A stretch of DNA of 23,013 bases, taken from assembly GCA_024275555.1 (NCBI GenBank), contig JAJRYW010000458.1:1-23013 (forward strand). Direction: 5' to 3'. The DNA comes from Calditrichota bacterium. GTDB lineage: Bacteria; Calditrichota; Calditrichia; RBG-13-44-9; J075. The notes beneath the pieces were generated by a model that saw nothing but the letters and a program-made list of their open reading frames with translations, made no database searches and was not told the origin of the DNA. Positions 7,294 to 14,540 of this stretch are shown here, in pieces (positions within the stretch are counted from its first letter, which is position 1; each line of letters opens with the position of its first letter). Position numbers and translations under genes: made by a program.

Positions 7294-7689
7294 ATGTTTC
7301 GGATTGAAGCCGATCCCACCCGCCAGCAGCTTAATATTATCATCCGCAATGTGTACGACGCCGAGGACCTGAAAACCATCCGGTTTCTGGTCTTGCAGCG
7401 CGTTTCCGAGTTGCAGCCCGGTTTTACCGTCGCCGTGGATCTGCGCAACATGCGTGTTTTGGAACAACGCCTGACTCACTACATTTCCCAAATCCAGTCT
7501 ATCCTGGTCGATCATGAAGCCGGTAGTGCGGCCACCCTGGTGGATAACACCATCTTAAAAATGCAGATGCAGCGGCTGGGCGCCGAAACCGGGTTTAACC
7601 GGATTGTCAAGCGCTTTAGCGATGAACGGGCCTGGCGGGCCTTTTTAGCCATGCCCCCGGAAATGCGGCGTATCCAGGGAAATGAGTAA
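7294..7689 (+). CDS. Conserved small protein of unknown function, possibly STAS-like
   Basis: I do not recognise this 131-residue protein with certainty. It is soluble, with no signal peptide or membrane segment. A central hydrophobic strand followed by acidic and basic residues (FTVAVDLRNMRVLEQ, about 44-58), alternating with amphipathic helices, recalls the strand-helix pattern of STAS or SpoIIAA-like domains. The match is only by pattern. The C-terminal half is rich in R, M and Q (KMQMQRLGAE). Translation is well supported by AAGGAGG a few bases before ATG 7294. A weak promoter-like pair, TTGAAA at 7216 and TAAAAT at 7237 (15-base spacer), lies upstream. It sits alone between the hydrolase fusion and the TolB-like gene. 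Confidence 0.7.
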   Translation: MFRIEADPTRQQLNIIIRNVYDAEDLKTIRFLVLQRVSELQPGFTVAVDLRNMRVLEQRLTHYISQIQSILVDHEAGSAATLVDNTILKMQMQRLGAETGFNRIVKRFSDERAWRAFLAMPPEMRRIQGNE

Positions 7690-7796
7690 ATCCACCCCTG
7701 CATGATTTGACTCCTGCCGGATAAGTTCATTTTCTGTTTCGATTCTTGCGCTTATTGATGTATTTTCTCCTCGAACTAAATCACAATAAACCCGGC

Positions 7797-7801
7797 GGAG
7801 G
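7797..7801 (+). promoter_or_regulatory. Ribosome binding site that fixes the TolB-like lipoprotein start
   Basis: GGAGG lies 7 bases before ATG 7809, which begins a clear lipoprotein signal peptide. The longer reading frame from 7746 has no such site. Confidence 0.8.
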
Positions 7802-7808
7802 AACTTTG

Positions 7809-8870
7809 ATGCGTACCCTATCTCTAATTTTTCTAACCCTGGCAGTAATTCTGTTGATGACTGCATGTACAAAGCAGGAGAATTCCACACAAAACGATCC
7901 TTACTGGATCAAAGGTGAGAAACATCTGAAAAACCTGCGGATGTTGACTCAGGAAGGCGAGAATGCCGAAGCTTATTTCAGTTTTTCAAATGACCGGCTG
8001 ATTTTCCAGTCCACTTTCGGCGAGTACAAATGTGATCAAATTTTTACCATGAACCTGGACGGCAGCGATGTCAAGCTGGTCTCCACCGGCAAGGGCCGCA
8101 CCACCTGCGCCTTTTTCCTGCCCGGAGACACCACCATTGTTTACGCTTCCACCCATCTGGCCGGAGAGGATTGCCCGCCGGAGCCGGACCGTTCCCGGGG
8201 CTACGTCTGGAAGCTCTACGACTCCTATGACATTTTTAAGGCCGACTTGAATGGAAATATCATCAAGCAGCTTACCAACTCACCCGGTTACGATGCCGAG
8301 GCGGTGGTCTCTCCCCGGGGCGATAAGATCGTTTTCACCAGCACCCGCGACGGCGATCCGGAAATCTATATCATGGACCTGGACGGCAGCAATCAAACCC
8401 GCCTTACCCATATCAAGGGGTATGACGGCGGTCCCTTCTTCTCCCCGGACGGCAAACAGATCGTCTTCCGGGCCAGCCGTCCCAAAACGGAAGAGGAATT
8501 GGCCGACTACGAAGATTTGGTTCAACTGGGCTATGTGCGCCCGACCACCCTGGAACTTTATGTGATGGATATCGATGGGAAAAATATACGCCAGATTACC
8601 AACTTCGGCAAAGCCAGCTTTGCACCTTATTTCCATCCCGACGGCAAGCGCATTATCTTTTCCTCCAATGTAGAAAGCGAAACCGGCCGGAACTTCAGCC
8701 TCTATATGATCAACCTGGACGGCAGCGGCCTGGAACGCATCACCTATAATGATACTTTTGACGGCTTTCCCATGTTCTCCCGGGACGGCAAATACCTGGT
8801 ATTCTGTTCCAACCGCTTCAATAAAAAGCGCGGCGATACCAATGTATTCCTGGCTGAATGGGTGGACTAA
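7809..8870 (+). CDS. TolB-like (PD40) beta-propeller lipoprotein
   Basis: The 353-residue protein starts with a lipoprotein signal peptide, MRTLSLIFLTLAVILLMTAC, whose C20 is the lipidation site. After a short linker come PD40/WD40-like blades with the TolB pattern: IFTMNLDGSD, IFKADLNGNI, IYIMDLDGSNQTRLT, LYVMDIDGKNIRQIT and LYMINLDGSGLERIT. Each pairs with a strand such as FSPDGKQIVFRAS. It should be anchored in the membrane and face the periplasm or the outside. TolB of the Tol-Pal system has a separate N-terminal domain that is not evident here, and no tol/pal genes are nearby, so I call it TolB-like only. Such propellers often precede peptidases, and here an exported M14 peptidase follows 154 bases downstream. 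Confidence 0.88.
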   Translation: MRTLSLIFLTLAVILLMTACTKQENSTQNDPYWIKGEKHLKNLRMLTQEGENAEAYFSFSNDRLIFQSTFGEYKCDQIFTMNLDGSDVKLVSTGKGRTTCAFFLPGDTTIVYASTHLAGEDCPPEPDRSRGYVWKLYDSYDIFKADLNGNIIKQLTNSPGYDAEAVVSPRGDKIVFTSTRDGDPEIYIMDLDGSNQTRLTHIKGYDGGPFFSPDGKQIVFRASRPKTEEELADYEDLVQLGYVRPTTLELYVMDIDGKNIRQITNFGKASFAPYFHPDGKRIIFSSNVESETGRNFSLYMINLDGSGLERITYNDTFDGFPMFSRDGKYLVFCSNRFNKKRGDTNVFLAEWVD

Positions 8871-9024
8871 CGGTGGAATTCGACAGCAGCTCCCGGCGGC
8901 CGCCCGATCCGGGTTAGCCGCCCGGCTGCTTGATGATTCCGGTTGCAGCACAATATGCGCTAATAACGGAAGATTTTTGCACACCTTTTCCTGAACCAGC
9001 ACAACCGCTTACATCGGAGTTGCA

Positions 9025-10350
9025 ATGAAACATTTGTTTGCCTTTCTATTGGCGGGGCTGATATGCGCCACAGCCTCCATATATTCCCAGCAATTACCTT
9101 CCCCGGAGCAGAGGTTTGGCTTCCGGATTGGCAGCGATTACCGGTTGCTGAACTGGGAAGAGATTGTGGGCTACTTCCGGGAGATGGATCACGCATCGGG
9201 CCGCCTGACCCTGGTGGAGATGGGCCTAACCACCCTCAACCGGCCCATGGTGATGGCGATTATCAGCAGCGCGGAAAATTTGCGCAACCTGGAGCAGCAG
9301 CAGGCCTGGCAAGCACAATTGGCCAGACCCTATGAGCTGTCCCCCCAACGCGCCGAATCTTTGCTGCAATCCACCAAAAGTGTGCTGCTGCTGACCATGA
9401 ATATCCACTCCAATGAGATCGCCGCCAGCCAGGAATCGGTCGAGTTAGCTTACGAACTGATCAGCAATGAGAGCCCTGTTTACCAGCGCATTCGCGACGA
9501 AGTGATCCTGCTGATGATCCCTTCGCTCAACCCCGACGGGCAGGATATGATCACAAAGTGGTACCAGCGCACCGTGGGAACCCCCTATGAAGGAAGCCGG
9601 ATGCCCTACAAATATCACTTTTACGCCGATCACGACAATAACCGCGACTGGTTTTTCTTTAACTTGCAGGAGAGCCGCCTGACCGCGAAGACGCTCTACC
9701 GGGAATGGTTCCCGGAAATTGTGATGGATCAGCACCAGATGGGCTCGCGGGCGGCCCGGTTCTTCCTGCCTCCCTACGCCGATCCGGTCAATCCCAATGT
9801 GCCCCCGCTGATTATGAGCCAGGTGAACCTGGTGGGGAAGGAGATCGTCAGCCGGATGCAGGAGCAGGGATTCAAAGGGCTGGTGACCGGCACGATTTTC
9901 AACGCCTTTTTTGAAGGCACCATGTCCAAAACACCCCTGTGGCATAACCGGATCGGCATCTTAACCGAAGCAGCCAGCGTGCGCTATGCCAGCCCGGTTT
10001 ACTTTCCCCGAACCAGCCTGCGGGGAATGGGCCCGGATTTGCCCGATTACCGGCAGCAGACCAATTTTTTAGACCCCTGGCCGGGGGGATGGTGGCGGCT
10101 GCGGGATATTATCGACTACCAAAAAGCGGCGGCAATGGCGCTCCTGGAATACGCCGCCGCTAACCGGGTGCGCATCAAAAGCAATTTTTACCGCATGAAC
10201 AAACGGGCCATCGAGGTGCATCCGGACGATCATCCCCAGGCTTACTGGCTGCCCCGGGATCAGCGCGACCCGAGTAATGTGCTGGAACTGCTCAAGCGCC
10301 TGCAAATCGCCGGTGTGCAGGTGTATCAACCCGGGAAAATGATCAGGTAG
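9025..10350 (+). CDS. Exported M14-family zinc carboxypeptidase, N-terminal part (frame broken at the end)
   Basis: Residues 1-21 form a Sec signal peptide (FAFLLAGLICATASIYS). Residues about 40-340 are an M14 zinc peptidase domain. The first zinc motif HSNE gives H128 and E131. DHDNNRDWF (202-210) is the asparagine-arginine substrate pocket, MDQHQMG supplies the third ligand H237, and GILTEAAS holds the likely catalytic E315. All catalytic residues are present. The reading frame stops with TAG at 10348, while a matching C-terminal half continues in another frame from the 10320-10350 region. The natural protein would be about 845 residues. A GGAG site 6 bases before ATG 9025 supports the start. 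It could be a sequencing error, a real mutation, or two proteins; the peptidase domain alone might still fold. Confidence 0.85.
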   Translation: MKHLFAFLLAGLICATASIYSQQLPSPEQRFGFRIGSDYRLLNWEEIVGYFREMDHASGRLTLVEMGLTTLNRPMVMAIISSAENLRNLEQQQAWQAQLARPYELSPQRAESLLQSTKSVLLLTMNIHSNEIAASQESVELAYELISNESPVYQRIRDEVILLMIPSLNPDGQDMITKWYQRTVGTPYEGSRMPYKYHFYADHDNNRDWFFFNLQESRLTAKTLYREWFPEIVMDQHQMGSRAARFFLPPYADPVNPNVPPLIMSQVNLVGKEIVSRMQEQGFKGLVTGTIFNAFFEGTMSKTPLWHNRIGILTEAASVRYASPVYFPRTSLRGMGPDLPDYRQQTNFLDPWPGGWWRLRDIIDYQKAAAMALLEYAAANRVRIKSNFYRMNKRAIEVHPDDHPQAYWLPRDQRDPSNVLELLKRLQIAGVQVYQPGKMIR

Positions 10351-10388
10351 GTGCGCACCGAATCCGGGAAGGCGATTTCATCATTCCG

Positions 10389-11603
10389 TTGGCCCAGCCG
10401 GCCCGGGCTTATATCAAAGATTTGATGGAACGGCAACAATATCCCAACCTGCGTGATTATCCCGGCGGCCCGCCCCGCCGCCCTTACGATGTAACCGGCT
10501 GGACGCTGCCCCTCCAGATGGGGGTGGAGGCCGTCGCGCTGATGGAGCCGCTGCTGGGGCAACTGCGCCCGGCCGACCTGTCGCTGGGGGTCGATTCGCT
10601 ACCCACGGGCGAATGGCTGGTTGCCGAGCGGCGATTTACCGGCAGCTATGCCCTGGTCAACCGGTTTCTGAAAACCGGCGGGATGGTCTACAGCTTGGCG
10701 CAGGATGTCCCGGGAATACCGCCGGGCAGTTTTGTGCTGCACGCCGATTCACGCCGTCGCGTTTCCCTGGCGGAGCTTTCCCGGCAGTTGCAGGTCCCTT
10801 TAATTCCGCTTCCCCCGGGGTCCGCCCGGCCGGAAAAAATGGCCGCCCCGCTTAAAAACAGCCGGGTCGGCCTCTACCAGCCCTGGATTGCCCGGGTGTA
10901 TGATGAAGGCTGGCTGCGGCTGGTGCTGGATGAGTTTCATTTCCCTTACCGGGTGCTGCAAAACGACGACCTGCGCAGCACTTCCAACCTGTCCGATAAA
11001 CTGGATGTACTGATCTTTACCAGTCAGAACAGCCAGACCATTTTAAAGGGGCGCTATAAATTGGGCTATACCCCGCCCGTGGGAGAACCGCAGGTCTACA
11101 AAGAATACCAGGGCGGAATTGAAACCGCCGGTGTAAAGAACCTGAAACGCTTTCTGGAAAAAGGGGGAACCGTGCTGTTTTTCGGGGAAGCCTGCAACTT
11201 TGCCATCGAGGCGCTGAAATTGCCCGCGACAAATTTTTTAAAGAATGTAAAGCGGGATGATTTTTTTATCCCCGGCAGTATTTTGAGGATGCAGTTAGAC
11301 CCTTCCTCCTCCCTGTGCCTGGGAATGCCCGAAGAAACGGCTGTCTACCTGAATAATAACGTGGCGCTGCAATTAAAACCGTATCCGCAGGAGATTCGGG
11401 AAACCGGCTTTTTTGATGATCACCATCTTTTGCTGAGCGGGTGGGCCGTGGGCGAAGATAAACTCTACAACCAGGCGGCCCTGGCGGAAATCCCGGTGGG
11501 AAAAGGGAAAGCGATCTTATACGCCTTCCGGCCCCAGCACCGCGGGCAGACCTATGGCACGTTTAAGCTGATTTTTAATGCGCTTTATAAGAAGAGCGAG
11601 TAG
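10389..11603 (+). pseudogene. C-terminal part of the M14 peptidase, displaced by a frameshift
   Basis: This frame gives about 404 residues that continue the M14 protein. Before its first possible start (TTG 10389) the same frame already reads GDFIIPLAQPARAYIKDLM, sequence expected inside the family rather than at a beginning, and there is no ribosome site. It carries an extended linker (YPGGPPRRPYDVTGWTLPL) and, from about residue 155, a GATase1-like alpha/beta domain (VGLYQPW, then DVLIFTS and GGTVLFFGEAC) that commonly follows M14 domains in large exported peptidases. The coding quality remains good, which argues for a recent mutation or a base-calling error in CCCGGGAAAA (10330-10339), not old decay. 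The coordinates start at the first possible initiation codon; the true junction is upstream. Confidence 0.75.
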
Positions 11604-11879
11604 GGAAGAGGGGCTGTTAGTTATTGGCTGTTAGCCATTAGCTATTGGCTGTTTGTTCCTCCCCCGCTTTTTCCTCCTCGCGCCCAAACTCCCGTTTGGG
11701 GCAAGCGTCAGCATGCGCAACACCGCCGTGGCAACAACGACACCAACGAGAGCGCAGTCTAAAGCCTGCGGCTACTCGTGCTCAGATATGGCACGGTTAT
11801 TTAATCAAAATTGATGAGATTCGAGTTCTATAGCGTTCCCAAACCGGAGTTTGGGAACGAGTGGGGTAAAAGACCTACA
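11604..11879. repeat. Intergenic mosaic of small palindromic (REP-like) repeats
   Basis: This 276-base gap between convergent blocks has no gene. It begins with imperfect direct repeats of TTAGYTATTGGCTGTT (about 11615-11654). It then holds three palindromes: CCCAAAC/GTTTGGG with loop TCCC (11683-11700), AGCC/GGCT in AAAGCCTGCGGCTAC (11761-11775), and an 11-bp perfect stem CGTTCCCAAAC/GTTTGGGAACG with loop CGGA (11834-11859). The first and third share the CCCAAAC arm. None has a T tract, so these look like dispersed palindromic repeats more than terminators, although the last could slow transcripts from either side. Confidence 0.7.
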
Positions 11880-13100
11880 TCAGCCCTCCAGCTTTTTGAG
11901 AATTGCCCGCACACTTCTGAACGTCGGAGTGCTGCGGAACAGGAAACCGTATTGGGAAAAATAAGGGTGCTCTGCCAGCGCTTCCTCCGGGTGGTCCTTC
12001 TTCAGGAGTTCCCGGCTGACCCCGATGATCAGGGGCGGCTTGCCCGGCCAGTCCCGGAGCGTCTCTAACCGCTGGGTTAACTGGCGGGCGTGCCAGGGAT
12101 GGAAAAGCTCCAGGGCAATTTCCGCACCGTTCTTATGCCGCAAACGGAAATCCGGGAAACAGTAGGCCTCTCCCGGCAACGGTAAAAAATCACTCCCGGC
12201 GTCAATTTCCCACTCCTTTACCTGATTGCTGAAGTTGACCATGAACATACTGATCTCTTCCGGCGTGTAGGCCAGGAAGTGGTGCGAATACGGTTGCAGC
12301 TTGCTCTTATGGTCCAGGATCAGTTGGTAGCCGGTTCGTTTTTTGATCCGGATATCCGCTTCCAGCCGCCAGGCCGGCAGGTGCAGCACCGCCGGAAAGA
12401 AGAGCGCCAGGTTCATCCCGTATTTCTGAACCTGGAAAAACAGGTTCAGCGGGCCGTCGATGTCGATGCGGAAACTCTCCGGCCCGGTGGAGCGAATCTC
12501 TGCCAGCAATTGCCGGAAGCGCAGGTACTTGCACAGTTGCCGGAATTGGGCGGGATTGGCATCGCTGACGGTCAATTGCAGTTGGGTGCAGTGCATCAGC
12601 AGGCCCTGCACCTGGGCGGCGTTATAGCGATGCAGCAGGCGTTCCGCGGAGAGCGACCGAAACCGGATCACCTTGTGATGCTGCGGCAAATCCTGGTAAA
12701 GCTCTGCAGCCAGTTCCTGACGGGGTTTGCCCAATTTCTTTAGCAGGGCTTGTTCATACTCCCGGAAATCGCTAAAGGGCTGCCGGGTCAGCAACTCGGC
12801 GGTTTGGGCAAAAATCCCGGCCCGGCTGGCGATCAATTCCTCGCGGGGGGCGGCGTCGAACTCGGTGCGGTCCAGCAAAAGTTTTTCCAGGCCGCGCAGG
12901 GTGATCATCGAGGCGGGGTCGCTCTCCACGATCAGGGCGGATTGTTCCAGCAGCGCGGCGCGTTCCTGCCCCACCGAGGCCTTAAACAGCTCGATCAGCT
13001 CCGCGGCGATGGGTGTCAGTTGCGGGTCGTCGCTTTTTACAAAGCGGGGATAAATCCGGCCGTTGCGGATGCTATAGCGAATCAGGTTTTTGGTAAGCAC
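11880..13100 (-). CDS. bax1: Bax1 (DUF790) nuclease, partner of XPB
   Basis: Bax1 proteins bind XPB helicase and act as a structure-specific nuclease in archaeal nucleotide excision repair. This 406-residue protein starts with the family N-terminus LTKNLIRYSIRNGRIYPRFV, and its length fits. The C-terminal nuclease region shows CFPDFRLRH (PDF at 316-318) and IALELFHPWH (E331), an arrangement of the PD-(D/E)XK kind. The expected lysine is not obvious. The start is GTG 13100, preceded by AGGA with 6-base spacing; a longer reading frame upstream has no conserved sequence and lies inside the helicase gene. Its first 29 bases overlap the end of the helicase gene, so the two are translationally coupled. 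The partnership is from known family biology plus adjacency; activity here is inferred. Confidence 0.88.
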   Translation of the reverse strand: MLTKNLIRYSIRNGRIYPRFVKSDDPQLTPIAAELIELFKASVGQERAALLEQSALIVESDPASMITLRGLEKLLLDRTEFDAAPREELIASRAGIFAQTAELLTRQPFSDFREYEQALLKKLGKPRQELAAELYQDLPQHHKVIRFRSLSAERLLHRYNAAQVQGLLMHCTQLQLTVSDANPAQFRQLCKYLRFRQLLAEIRSTGPESFRIDIDGPLNLFFQVQKYGMNLALFFPAVLHLPAWRLEADIRIKKRTGYQLILDHKSKLQPYSHHFLAYTPEEISMFMVNFSNQVKEWEIDAGSDFLPLPGEAYCFPDFRLRHKNGAEIALELFHPWHARQLTQRLETLRDWPGKPPLIIGVSRELLKKDHPEEALAEHPYFSQYGFLFRSTPTFRSVRAILKKLEG

Positions 13101-14457
13101 GGTGTTTCCTGCGGCGTTGGTGGATAAACTGTTCGGCGGTGTCTTTGCTGACCAACTCGTACAACACGGCCTCTTTGCCGGGACGGGGCCGCAAAATACG
13201 GCCCAGGCGCTGTACATGTTCCCGCACACTCCCGCTTCCGGAGACGATGATCGCCACATTGGCTTCCGGCACATCGACTCCTTCGTTGAGCACTTTGGAG
13301 GTGACCAGCACCGGGTATCGACCCTCCCGGAACGCTTCCAGAAAGGCTTCCCGCTCTTTTAGCCGGGTGTGGTGGGTCAGCACCGGCAGCAGAAACTGCC
13401 GGCCAATCCGGTAGGCCATCTCGTTGTCCTGGGTAAAAATCAAAATCCGGTCGCCGCGGCGCCGGCAGAACAGCTCCCAGATTTTTTCCATTTTCGAGCG
13501 GGCGGCCAGGCTAAGTTGTTTCTGGCGCAGGTAGGCTTTAAAGGCTTCCCGCCCTTCCGGGGTGCGGCTGGATTTCCAGATAAACAACTGCCAGCCGCGC
13601 GGCTGACCCATATCGATCTGCTGGCTGCGCAAGAAATTCAAATAGGTTTCCCGGGCAAGCTGATACTCCCGGCGTTCTTCCGGATTGAGATCGACCGGCA
13701 CGGTGACCAGCCGGTAGGGGGCCAGCGCACCGCCCTCCATCTGGTCGATATGGGCCTGGTAGCAGATCGGCCCGACCAGTTCATACAAGCGGGCCTCTTT
13801 GCCGTCGTTGCGTTCCGGTGTGGCGGTTAGGCCCAGCCGGAAGGGGGCCATGCTGGCCAGCGCGGCAAACTGGTATTGCTCTCCCGGCAAATGATGACAC
13901 TCATCAAAAACAACAAATCCGAAGCGATTGCCTTTGCCGGAGACGTGTAAAATGGCTGAGTCGTAGGTGGCGACGGTGATGTCTTCGATTTCCTGGTAAC
14001 CGCCTCCCAGGAGGCCGATCGGCCCGGTAAAATAGCGTTGCAGCACCTGGCGCCACTGCTGCATCAAATCGATGGTCGGTACATGGATGAGGGTGGGGCG
14101 GCCGGTTTGCCGGATCATCATCACCGCCAAAATGGTTTTGCCGGAGCCGGTGGGCAGCACCACCACGCCCCGCGAGCCGGCGTCGCGCCAGGCCTTCAGC
14201 GCCGCTTGCTGGTAATCCCGAGCGGCAATCTCCTCTTGCAGCGGAAATTTGCAGGGCGCCCAGGTGCGCGCCTTATCCAGGTAGGGCTTGCTGTCCCGCC
14301 GAAGTTGCAGGATGATCTCCCGGTAGCGGTAGGCCGGCGCCCGGAAATTGCGGGTGCGCCCGTCCCATTTAACCTGCGGCAGCCGCGTCGCGTAATCCCG
14401 CTCCAGGTGCGCTAACACCAGCGTGCCTTTATCAAACCTGATTTCAATTGTAGCCAT
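13072..14457 (-). CDS. XPB-like superfamily 2 DNA helicase
   Basis: The 461-residue protein matches archaeal-type XPB. It has an N-terminal damage-recognition-like domain (IRFDKGTLVL at 6-15, then KWDGRTRNFRAPAYRYREII), two RecA domains and a C-terminal arginine-finger motif. Walker A is LPTGSGKT (101-108), motif II is DECH (185-188), motif III LTATPER (210-216) and motif VI QRLGRILRP (416-424). The family opens DNA around lesions and works with Bax1, which is encoded next. I chose ATG 14457 because homologs start near this point; a TTG at 14523 would add 22 residues without a ribosome site. Only a weak GGGA precedes 14457, so the start is moderately sure. The gene lies 83 bases after the kinase-beta-helix gene on the same strand and could share its transcript. 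Confidence 0.92.
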   Translation of the reverse strand: MATIEIRFDKGTLVLAHLERDYATRLPQVKWDGRTRNFRAPAYRYREIILQLRRDSKPYLDKARTWAPCKFPLQEEIAARDYQQAALKAWRDAGSRGVVVLPTGSGKTILAVMMIRQTGRPTLIHVPTIDLMQQWRQVLQRYFTGPIGLLGGGYQEIEDITVATYDSAILHVSGKGNRFGFVVFDECHHLPGEQYQFAALASMAPFRLGLTATPERNDGKEARLYELVGPICYQAHIDQMEGGALAPYRLVTVPVDLNPEERREYQLARETYLNFLRSQQIDMGQPRGWQLFIWKSSRTPEGREAFKAYLRQKQLSLAARSKMEKIWELFCRRRGDRILIFTQDNEMAYRIGRQFLLPVLTHHTRLKEREAFLEAFREGRYPVLVTSKVLNEGVDVPEANVAIIVSGSGSVREHVQRLGRILRPRPGKEAVLYELVSKDTAEQFIHQRRRKHRAYQKPDSL

Positions 14458-14540
14458 GCCGTGTCCCGGACATAAATGAAGTTGTTGTCTGCTAAGGATA
14501 AGCAAATCGCGGGAAAAACTCAAGAGGAAGTGCGGATTGT

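Noticed and set aside
8280..9002. 240-residue minus-strand open frame
   Set aside because: It is a shadow of the TolB-like propeller gene, whose repeats and lipoprotein signal are clear on the plus strand.
10330..10350. Programmed -1 frameshift in the M14 gene
   Set aside because: The heptamer needed in the reading frame is absent (codons CCC GGG AAA ATG do not re-pair well one base back) and no clear downstream structure was seen. A mutation or base-calling error is simpler.
12279..12743. 154-residue plus-strand open frame inside the Bax1 gene
   Set aside because: The minus-strand frame has family motifs and a coupled start; the plus frame has none.
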